Part shown: positions 1 to 5,195 of the stretch, one piece after another
Layout of the letters: each line of letters opens with the position of its first letter
How positions within the stretch are numbered: position 1 is the first letter of the stretch
Assembly: GCA_020345785.1 (NCBI GenBank)
Contig: CP070771.1
Coordinates: 1,215,085 to 1,222,137, forward strand
Source: Desulfobacterales bacterium
GTDB lineage: Bacteria > Desulfobacterota > Desulfobacteria > Desulfobacterales > JAFDCJ01
Direction of reading: 5' to 3'
Length of the DNA: 7,053 nucleotides
Notes under the pieces: model-generated
Seen by the model: only the letters and a program-made list of their open reading frames with translations
Database searches by the model: none
Told to the model about the DNA's origin: nothing
Program-made: the position numbers and the translations under genes

Positions 1-509
1 TCTTTGCGGTCAAGATTTAAATGCTCCGCCACCAGCATGGGATCCCCGATTTCCTTGATCATAATCACATCGGGCCAGAAGGAATAGACGATCATATCAT
101 TTTTTTCCTCGCCCATGGCTCTCAGCTGCAGCCGAATCATCAACAGCCGGTCATATAATTCCTGCTGGCTTAACTCTTCCCATTCCTCCGGGTACTCATA
201 GGCCCTTATAAGATACACATCCCGCTTGGGCACGCCCGGCGGGGGTGTTTTGGGCAGTTTGATGGTGAGTTTATATTTCGTCATAAAGCCGATATCCATC
301 ATAAAGGAATCCAGGCGTCGTAATCCGGAATCGCTGAAAATACCGGATAGAATCGGTGCATCTTTGATCTCCTCAAACGGTCCGGCCAGATCACGCAAAA
401 AAATTCCGACACCGGAGCAATCATGGCCTTCCCGCATGACATCCAGGGCCTGCAGGGCCACCATGGGAGACAGCGGATCTTTGCTCGTTATTGAAAATAG
501 ACGGCACAT
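1..509 (-). CDS. Class-II glutamine amidotransferase, split (archaeal-type) glutamate synthase family, 5' part
   Basis: Reading leftward from the ATG at 509, the frame stays open to the window edge (169 codons); the C-terminal part lies outside. The protein starts MCRLFSITSK, so Cys2 becomes the N-terminal nucleophile after Met removal, the hallmark of class-II (Ntn) glutamine amidotransferases. Further family-like blocks are MVALQALDVMREGHD (16-30), GPFEEIKDAPILSG (43-56), LRRLDSFMMDIGFMTKY (63-79) and RDVYLIRAYEYPEEWE (96-111). From family knowledge, such stand-alone domains release ammonia from glutamine for a separately encoded glutamate synthase (GOGAT) core in the cytoplasm. An AAGGAG Shine-Dalgarno (complement of 519-524) sits 9 nt before the ATG and fixes the start. 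One oddity is HDCSG at 29-33, where I remember HDGSG as usual. The gene is divergent from everything else here. The family is fairly sure; the exact partner is inferred. Confidence 0.85.
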   Translation of the reverse strand, partial: MCRLFSITSKDPLSPMVALQALDVMREGHDCSGVGIFLRDLAGPFEEIKDAPILSGIFSDSGLRRLDSFMMDIGFMTKYKLTIKLPKTPPPGVPKRDVYLIRAYEYPEEWEELSQQELYDRLLMIRLQLRAMGEEKNDMIVYSFWPDVIMIKEIGDPMLVAEHLNLDRK

Positions 510-829
510 TTTTTTTAACTCCTTATATGACCGGGCTGGCGGACACAAAGTCCGGCTGCATCCGGAAGTGTTACGCGACAATCCTCGGGGGATTGAAATT
601 TTCAACCGCGTGGCTCAACGTATTGAAATCAGCGATCACCAGAAGAGTTGGGGGTATGAGGAAGGCCACTGCGAGACGCCGGGACCACATTCTGCCGCTG
701 GTGGCTGATTTATACTTATTGCAATTATATTGGTTAGTTGCGGCAAACTTTTCTTAAACCTCGCGGAATGATGGAATACATTTCGTCGGGCATGCGTATA
801 GATGACGCGGGGCATTAATTAGGCTGGAA

Positions 830-848
830 CCCGTCTGACACTGACGGG
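830..848. repeat. 6-bp stem hairpin CCCGTC-N7-GACGGG
   Basis: CCCGTC (830-835) and GACGGG (843-848) are perfect inverted repeats around a 7-base loop. No T-tract follows on either strand, so this does not look like a finished intrinsic terminator. Its function is unknown. Confidence 0.4.
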
Positions 849-886
849 GCAAAAGGTTGAGTTTTCAATTGCCGACCAACACTGTC

Positions 887-906
887 TATAATGCCCGTGT
901 GGGCAT
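887..906 (+). promoter_or_regulatory. Consensus -10 hexamer overlapping a perfect 6-bp dyad (possible promoter/operator)
   Basis: TATAAT (887-892) overlaps the dyad ATGCCC-GTGT-GGGCAT (891-906), so the dyad would lie on the predicted transcription start. No convincing -35 is found at 16-18 bp; the candidates there (TTCAAT, TTTCAA) match poorly. The next confident gene downstream is more than 600 bases away, so if the promoter is real it would make an RNA of unknown purpose. It could well be chance in AT-rich DNA. Confidence 0.2.
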
Positions 907-1320
907 AGTTTTGGTTAACTTCACAAAAATCTATATTCTCGCCCAATCAAAAAAATTTGATAATTCGACCCTAAGTCTATAACACTTTTTCTGGATAAGG
1001 AAAATATCAAAATAAAATAATTTAGCACCCCGTCTTTCCACAGCCGGAAGGCCTTGGTCCCGCCCGATGTTATCATTCTCAGGATGACTATCATGAAGGA
1101 AGCAATAGACGTGCCAATACCTTTTCGTTGCGCCTAGGATTTCAAGTAGCACTTCAACGATTTGCAGGGATGGGATATGTCCACGCCCATAGTCCTTTTA
1201 TCCCGCATAGATTGCCGGGGTTAAACGCCGCCCCCCCAGACGGAAACATCACTCCAGCCGCGACAGTTCGGATTTTATGCTTCTTTCAATTGATGGGCAA
1301 AAGCGATGATCGACTCTAAA

Positions 1321-1334
1321 TGCAAATGCTTGCA
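1321..1334. promoter_or_regulatory. Dyad TGCAA-N4-TTGCA upstream of the cNMP-domain gene
   Basis: This is a perfect 5-4-5 inverted repeat (TGCAA ATGC TTGCA), with a TGCAAA direct repeat every 10 bases (1321 and 1331). It shares the 5-4-5 geometry of the two TTACA dyads downstream but not their half-site sequence, so its membership in the same operator set is uncertain. Confidence 0.25.
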
Positions 1335-1348
1335 AAGTCAATTTAAAA

Positions 1349-1362
1349 TTACATTAATGTTT
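1349..1362. promoter_or_regulatory. Operator-like dyad TTACA-TTAA-TGTTT (distal site)
   Basis: The core ACATTAATGT (1351-1360) is a perfect 10-bp palindrome. Read as 5-4-5, the left half-site TTACA equals that of the downstream dyad, and the right half-site matches in three of five bases. The centre (1355.5) is 31 bp from the centre of the proximal site, about three helical turns, so a bound regulator would sit on the same DNA face. The geometry recalls Crp/Fnr-type sites, but the half-site is not TTGAT (FNR) or TGTGA (CRP). Confidence 0.35.
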
Positions 1363-1379
1363 ATTAAGCCTCCATCAAG

Positions 1380-1393
1380 TTACAAAAATGTAA
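1380..1393. promoter_or_regulatory. Operator-like dyad TTACA-AAAA-TGTAA (proximal site)
   Basis: This is a perfect inverted repeat with 5-bp half-sites and a 4-bp spacer. Its centre (1386.5) lies about 77 bases before the start point predicted from the promoter at 1429-1457. With the similar dyad three turns upstream it forms a tandem pair, which suggests a dimeric regulator. Which protein binds is unknown; the neighbouring cNMP-domain protein has no DNA-binding domain and cannot do so alone. Confidence 0.4.
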
Positions 1394-1428
1394 TATCTGA
1401 ACCCTGAACCGCCAAACCCATTTATTTT

Positions 1429-1457
1429 TTGACATGCCCTACGCTTTATTTTATATT
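1429..1457 (+). promoter_or_regulatory. Sigma-70-like promoter of the cNMP-domain/M48 cluster
   Basis: TTGACA (1429-1434, full -35 consensus) is followed after exactly 17 bp by TATATT (1452-1457, five of six -10 bases). Transcription would start near 1464, leaving a leader of about 50 bases to the ATG at 1517. This argues against the TTG at 1457 as a start codon, because it lies inside the -10 box. Confidence 0.55.
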
Positions 1458-1505
1458 TGCCTAAACCGATTATGGCTCAAAACAAATCGGATTGTCCGGT
1501 TTGCA

Positions 1506-1512
1506 AGGGGAG
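1506..1512 (+). promoter_or_regulatory. Shine-Dalgarno that decides the start at 1517
   Basis: AGGGGAG ends 4 bases before the ATG at 1517. The alternative in-frame starts, TTG 1457 and ATG 1472, have no purine-rich sequence before them. Confidence 0.55.
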
Positions 1513-1516
1513 AACC

Positions 1517-1948
1517 ATGTATATCAAGCAATCAGACCTTCTATTGGGGACCAGCATGGATTTTGTCAAGAAAATCATGGAAATATCTAACATGATATCC
1601 CATGAAAAAGGCGATGTGCTGTTCCGCGAAAATGATCCGGCGCAGTTTTTTTACATCCTTCTCAACGGCCGGGTAAAGTTGAGCATCGGGGAAGGCAGCC
1701 GGAGGGTATACGATATCGGTCAAAACGGGGAGGCCTTCGGCTGGTCCAGCTTAATCGGACGTGACACATATTCGGCCTCCGCCGAGTGTGTCGAAGAGAC
1801 CAAATTGCTTGTAACCGACTGCAAAAAGCTTGGCAAAGTACTGCATGAAGATCCGGCCAACGGAATAATTTTCTTCAGGCACCTGGCGGCAACCTTGGGC
1901 AATCGTCTGCTTGAAACATACAAAATAATTCCGTCATCATCGGATTAG
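1517..1948 (+). CDS. Stand-alone cyclic-nucleotide-binding-domain protein (Crp/Fnr sensory fold, no HTH)
   Basis: The 143-residue protein reads as one CRP-type beta-roll plus C-helix. KGDVLFRENDPAQFFYILLNGRVKLSIG (31-58) matches the typical strand pattern with a conserved G-x-V-K. GEAFGWSSLIGRDTYSASAE (71-90) is the phosphate-binding cassette, with Gly71-Glu72 kept. At the place of CRP Arg82-Ser83 it has Tyr85-Ser86, so classical cAMP binding is doubtful and another ligand, or none, is possible. Residues 113-137 (PANGIIFFRHLAATLGNRLLETYKI) form the long helix, after which the chain ends; the winged-helix domain of Crp/Fnr regulators is absent. It should therefore act in the cytoplasm through protein contacts rather than on DNA. 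The start was chosen from the AGGGGAG at 1506-1512. An ATG at 1472 would add 15 residues with a CPVC motif but has no ribosome site. The M48 protease gene follows after 101 bases. Confidence 0.75.
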   Translation: MYIKQSDLLLGTSMDFVKKIMEISNMISHEKGDVLFRENDPAQFFYILLNGRVKLSIGEGSRRVYDIGQNGEAFGWSSLIGRDTYSASAECVEETKLLVTDCKKLGKVLHEDPANGIIFFRHLAATLGNRLLETYKIIPSSSD

Positions 1949-2049
1949 AGCATCTGGATTAGCTGAACGCCTCATCAACTTACCGGCTTACGAACTATAT
2001 TTTTATCCGCAATCCGCATCCCAATTTCTGAAATCATTAAGGGGGGGCT

Positions 2050-3393
2050 ATGGCCAACCATCGTGCAACAATTTCTGCTGAAAGAACAATGAACCGCCGG
2101 GAATTTCTATGGCTTTCATCGATGCTCGCCGGTGGTTTGGTAATTGGATGCGCAACCGATCCGGTTACCGGCAGAAAACAGTTTATGCTGATGTCCGAAG
2201 AAGAAGAAATTCAGCTCGACAAGCAGTTTTCACCGTTGCAATTTTCAGCCGATTATGGCCCGACACAGGATCAGAAGCTTAATGCCTATCTTGATAATGT
2301 CGGAAAAAAATTGGCCGCGCGTACGCATCGCCCGCATATGCCTTATTCGTTCCGGGTGGTCAATGCCACCTATGTCAATGCCTATGCATTTCCGGGTGGC
2401 AGCATTGCCGCAACCCGCGGAATTTTGCTGAAGCTTGATAACGAAGCCGAATTGGCCGGGTTGCTGGGTCATGAGCTGGGCCATGTGAATGCTCGGCATG
2501 CCGCCGAACAGCAATCAAAAGGCAACGTCATACAGTTAGGTGTCGGTTTAGCTTCTATTGCGGCAGCGACTCAAAGCCAGGCGCTTGGCCAGCTAACGTC
2601 AGGACTTGGCATGATCGGAGCGGGCGCCTTGCTGTCTTATTACAGTCGGGATAATGAACGTGAGGCGGATGCTTTAGGCATGAAATATATGGTAGTCGCC
2701 GATTATGGCGCCGACGGGTTTGTCGGATTGATGGATGTGCTAAACAACCTGTCAAAACGAAAACTCAGCGCTGCTGAATTATTGTTTGCCACCCATCCCA
2801 TGAGTGACGAACGCTACCAAACCGCCGTCATAGAAGCACAGACAACTTATAAATCCGCACAGAATAAACCATTGTATCGAGAACGATATATGGATTATAC
2901 GGCTAACCTGCGAGCGAATAAAGAGGCTATTGAGGAGATGCAAAAAGGTGAAGAAACAATGAATCAAAAAAAATTCGGCGAGGCGGAGATGCATTTCAGA
3001 AAAGCCTTAAAAAAGGCCCCTAACGATTATGCAGGATTGGTTATGATGTCAAAATGTCAATTGTCCCAAGAAAAAAATGCCGTCGGGCGTGAATACGCTG
3101 AGATGGCCAAAAAGACTTATCCACAAGAATCCCAGGCCCATTATCTCAGCGGATTTTCTAAGATCAAGCTGGGGAATTACGAAGCGGCTTATGAAGATTT
3201 CGTAACCTATGATAAACTGCAGCCCGGCAATCCTAATACCATTTTCTTTAAGGGCTATGCTCAGGAAGGAATGAAAAATATTCCAGCCGCCGCCAAAGAA
3301 TATTATCGTTTTACACAAATTGTACGTCAAGGTAATCACTTCAACCATGCTGATCGACGCCTGAGAGAATGGAGAGCCAAGGGGTATATCTAA
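2050..3393 (+). CDS. M48-family zinc metalloprotease lipoprotein with C-terminal TPRs (BepA-like), active-site intact
   Basis: The 447-residue protein begins with a twin-arginine-like signal, NRREFLWLSS (15-24), a hydrophobic stretch, and lipobox VIGC with Cys34. Ala follows the Cys, not Asp, which fits an outer-membrane lipoprotein facing the periplasm. The M48 domain has HELGH (141-145) with catalytic Glu142 and zinc ligands His141/His145, then EREAD (203-207) with Glu203 as third ligand in the ExxxD pattern. THP at 248-250 carries the His equivalent to the regulatory 'His-switch' of E. coli BepA. Residues from about 295 to 430 (e.g. FGEAEMHFRKALKKAPND) are TPR repeats. From the family, the role is turnover or assembly control of outer-membrane proteins; the substrate here is unknown. 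The AAGGGGGGG just before the ATG supports this start; an internal ATG at 2089 would begin directly at MNRREF. It lies 101 bases after the cNMP-domain gene, probably co-transcribed, and 137 bases before its paralogue. Confidence 0.9.
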   Translation: MANHRATISAERTMNRREFLWLSSMLAGGLVIGCATDPVTGRKQFMLMSEEEEIQLDKQFSPLQFSADYGPTQDQKLNAYLDNVGKKLAARTHRPHMPYSFRVVNATYVNAYAFPGGSIAATRGILLKLDNEAELAGLLGHELGHVNARHAAEQQSKGNVIQLGVGLASIAAATQSQALGQLTSGLGMIGAGALLSYYSRDNEREADALGMKYMVVADYGADGFVGLMDVLNNLSKRKLSAAELLFATHPMSDERYQTAVIEAQTTYKSAQNKPLYRERYMDYTANLRANKEAIEEMQKGEETMNQKKFGEAEMHFRKALKKAPNDYAGLVMMSKCQLSQEKNAVGREYAEMAKKTYPQESQAHYLSGFSKIKLGNYEAAYEDFVTYDKLQPGNPNTIFFKGYAQEGMKNIPAAAKEYYRFTQIVRQGNHFNHADRRLREWRAKGYI

Positions 3394-3489
3394 TTAATCC
3401 GCCCTGACCTTGGATTTGAAAACTTTCTTCAGCTGTCAAGGAATAATTTACAACCCTGAACGAGCTATTTTTCAGGGCGGATTAATTAG
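3390..3489. repeat. 100-bp element bounded by an 18-bp perfect inverted repeat between the two M48 genes
   Basis: CTAATTAATCCGCCCTGA (3390-3407) is the exact reverse complement of 3472-3489, with 64 bases between. The left arm contains the TAA stop of the upstream gene (3391-3393). Two readings fit. It may be a small MITE-like insertion, because the outer part TAATTA (3391-3396 and 3483-3488) is also a direct repeat and could be a duplicated target. Or it may be an RNA structure: an internal CCCTGAA (3454-3460) can pair with TTCAGGG (3471-3477), competing with the outer stem, and CCTTG (3408-3412) can pair with CAAGG (3437-3441). No T-tract follows, so it is not a standard intrinsic terminator. 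Confidence 0.8.
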
Positions 3490-3530
3490 GAATCTTCATC
3501 CTATTAATTCAGCTTTAACTGGAATAATTA

Positions 3531-4874
3531 ATGTACAATAATCTGTTGACAATAATTAACACAAACAAAATGACACGCCCTCAATTTCTAGGGATTGCAT
3601 CAATATTAATATCAGGGCTACTTTTCGGATGCGCAACCGACCCGGTAACCGGTAAACAACAGTTTATGCTGGTATCCGAAGAAGAAGAAATTCAGATCGA
3701 CAAAAAGTATTCACCGTTTCAATTCTCGGCCGATTATGGTCCGACACAGGATCAGAAGCTCAATGCGTATATTGACCAAATCGGCAAAAAGATTGCCGAC
3801 ATTACCCATCGCCCGCATATGCCCTACTCGTTCCGGGTGGTCAATGCCAGCTATGTCAATGCCTATGCGTTTCCGGGCGGCAGCATTGCCGTAACCCGTG
3901 GCATTTTGCTGAAAATCGAAAACGAGGCCGAACTGGCTGGGCTTTTGGGACTAATGTTGGGCCATGTAAATTTGCGCCATTCCGCTAAACAGATGTCCCA
4001 AGGCATGCTCACTCAGGCTGCAGTGGGCGGAATGTCTATTTTAGCGGAATCCCAGGGAACCGTCTATGGCTATTCGGCAGTGCAACCGGAATCCACTGGA
4101 ACAGGCGTGAGACGAAAACCCGATAGCTGGAAAAGCCTGCGTGAGGCGGATGCTTTGGGAATGGAATACATGGTTAAAGCCGGATACGGTCCTGAAGGAT
4201 ATGTCGGGCTGATGGATATGCTCAACAATATCTCAATAAATAGGCCGGCTGCCGATGCTGTGCCATTTCCCACCCAACCCCTGAGTGATGAACGCTATCA
4301 AACCGCCGTTCAAGCCTCGCAGACCAAATATAAGTCTGCAAAGAACAGGCCATTGTACGGAGAACGCTATATGGACCATACGGCCAACCTCCGATCAAAG
4401 AAGGAGGCGATTGAAGAAATGCAAAAGGGAGAAGATAAAATGGTCCTTAAAAAATATAGCGACGCAGAAAATCATTTTCGCAAAGCTTTAGAAAAAGCAC
4501 CTAACGATTACGCCGCTCTGGTCATGATGTCCAAATGTCAGCTGGCGCAAAAAAAATGGGCTGTGGGACGCCAATACGCCGAAATAGCCCAGCAGGTGTA
4601 CCCTCAGGAAGCCCAGGCTTATCATCTGAGCGGGTTTGCCAAAATCCAGCTAAAGGATTATGAGGAAGCGCTGGAAGAATTCAACCGCTATGATCAGGTG
4701 CTGGCCGGCAATCCCAACTCCTTTTTCTTCAAGGGCTACTGTTACGAAGGCATGCAGCAATATCCGCAGGCCGGCCGCGAATACCAGCACTATTTGCAGG
4801 TCGTCAACCAGGGTGATTACGCTAATCATGCGTATCGGCGGGTGCGGGAATGGCAAGCAAAGGGATACCTATAG
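3531..4874 (+). CDS. M48/BepA-like TPR lipoprotein paralogue lacking the metalloprotease active site (candidate pseudoprotease)
   Basis: This 447-residue protein aligns with its upstream neighbour end to end without gaps: 69 of 80 residues are identical over 61-140 and 51 of 70 over 251-320. It has a lipoprotein signal (FLGIASILISGLLFGC, Cys34), but the twin arginine is now Arg-Pro (16-17), so Sec export is expected. HExxH is replaced by LMLGH (141-145), losing His141 and Glu142. The third ligand Glu203 is Leu in SLREAD, and the THP His249 is Gln in TQP. Only His145 remains, so zinc binding and peptidase activity are not expected. Residues 176-203 before the third ligand match the sister in only 4 of 28 positions. 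The TPR region (about 295-430) is intact and may be the part still selected, for example for partner binding. The start ATG has a weak GGA 7 bases upstream; ATG 3570 is an alternative. Recent decay or sequence error is an alternative to a selected pseudoenzyme. Confidence 0.85.
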   Translation: MYNNLLTIINTNKMTRPQFLGIASILISGLLFGCATDPVTGKQQFMLVSEEEEIQIDKKYSPFQFSADYGPTQDQKLNAYIDQIGKKIADITHRPHMPYSFRVVNASYVNAYAFPGGSIAVTRGILLKIENEAELAGLLGLMLGHVNLRHSAKQMSQGMLTQAAVGGMSILAESQGTVYGYSAVQPESTGTGVRRKPDSWKSLREADALGMEYMVKAGYGPEGYVGLMDMLNNISINRPAADAVPFPTQPLSDERYQTAVQASQTKYKSAKNRPLYGERYMDHTANLRSKKEAIEEMQKGEDKMVLKKYSDAENHFRKALEKAPNDYAALVMMSKCQLAQKKWAVGRQYAEIAQQVYPQEAQAYHLSGFAKIQLKDYEEALEEFNRYDQVLAGNPNSFFFKGYCYEGMQQYPQAGREYQHYLQVVNQGDYANHAYRRVREWQAKGYL

Positions 4875-4949
4875 TATTTAATCTTCAAGGACCGGAACCG
4901 CAGACCGTACATGGAATTTCTTTTTGTATTTAAGATTGTGTGCTAAATT

Positions 4950-5107
4950 ATAAATCCGAAGCACGAAATCCGAAACAAATCATAAATTAGAATGCAAAAA
5001 TGACCAAAAAAGTAACGCCACAAAACGCGAATTAAATGAACATCTTGTTTATGTCATTTCAATTTTAATCATTGGAATTTGTTTCGAAATTCGAATTTCG
5101 GATTTAT
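4950..5107. repeat. 158-bp imperfect palindromic repeat (AAATCCGAA...TTCGGATTT type)
   Basis: The outer arms 4950-4980 and 5077-5107 are reverse complements in 26 of 31 positions. The similarity continues weakly inward to about 5004 and 5053 (AAATGAC against GTCATTT). Each arm carries short internal iterations of the CCGAA/TTCGAA type. I recall similar TTCGGATTT/ATTTGTTTCG palindromes scattered through deltaproteobacterial and metagenomic genomes, so this is probably an interspersed non-coding repeat or MITE. It fills most of the gap between the second M48 gene and glnE and ends 11 bases before the Shine-Dalgarno of the leader ORF. Confidence 0.7.
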
Positions 5108-5135
5108 CATATTTGAACGAAGGACAATTTTTTTA

Positions 5136-5186
5136 ATGAAGTTCTTACTAGTGCCCGTCTTGCGTAGTTCATTAAGAAATTGCTGA
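5136..5186 (+). CDS. Possible 16-codon leader ORF upstream of glnE
   Basis: The ATG at 5136 follows GAAGGA (5119-5124) by 11 bases and opens a frame reading MKFLLVPVLRSSLRNC, closed by TGA at 5184 with a second in-frame stop TAA directly after. It is in the same frame as glnE, whose proposed TTG start lies 9 bases beyond the TGA. The ribosome site is clearly better than the one in front of glnE, so translational coupling is conceivable. The peptide is not recognised. It may also be chance, or the decayed start of an older glnE N-terminus. Confidence 0.3.
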   Translation: MKFLLVPVLRSSLRNC

Positions 5187-5195
5187 TAACGGACA

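Larger units (their letters stand above)
510..1320. other. Intergenic stretch without a supportable gene
   Basis: About 810 bases separate the leftward amidotransferase gene from the rightward cluster. No frame has a Shine-Dalgarno plus a recognisable protein. Unidentified open frames exist: a plus-strand frame ending at 708, and a minus-strand frame from a GTG at 1152 to a stop at 931, read as MLLEILGATKRYWHVY and onward. Neither matches a family I know. The 5' leader and promoter of the amidotransferase must lie here; a TATAAT on the minus strand (complement of 724-729) is possible but lacks a good -35. Small hairpins occur at 830-848 and 891-906. No tRNA, rRNA or CRISPR pattern was seen. 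Confidence 0.6.

Noticed and set aside
226..510. Plus-strand open frame starting at 226
   Set aside because: This part is antisense to the clear amidotransferase coding region (MCRLF..., with a good Shine-Dalgarno), and its translation is low-complexity and unrecognisable.
931..1152. Minus-strand 73-codon frame from a GTG
   Set aside because: There is no Shine-Dalgarno, no recognised domain and a rare start. It is too short to support without homology.
1128..1319. Plus-strand 63-codon frame
   Set aside because: The composition is random-looking, it has no ribosome site and it overlaps the opposite unidentified frame.
1457..1516. N-terminal extension of the cNMP-domain protein (TTG 1457 or ATG 1472, with a CPVC motif)
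   Set aside because: TTG 1457 lies inside the predicted -10 box and neither start has a ribosome site. ATG 1517 has AGGGGAG and gives the usual domain start. ATG 1472 cannot be fully excluded.
4285..4491. Plus-strand 68-codon frame inside the second M48 gene
   Set aside because: It is a lysine/arginine-rich shadow in another frame of a strongly supported gene with homologous reading in its paralogue.
4875..4949. Possible terminator after the second M48 gene
   Set aside because: Only a 6-bp AATCTT/AAGATT pairing across a long loop was found, with no GC-rich stem and T-tract.
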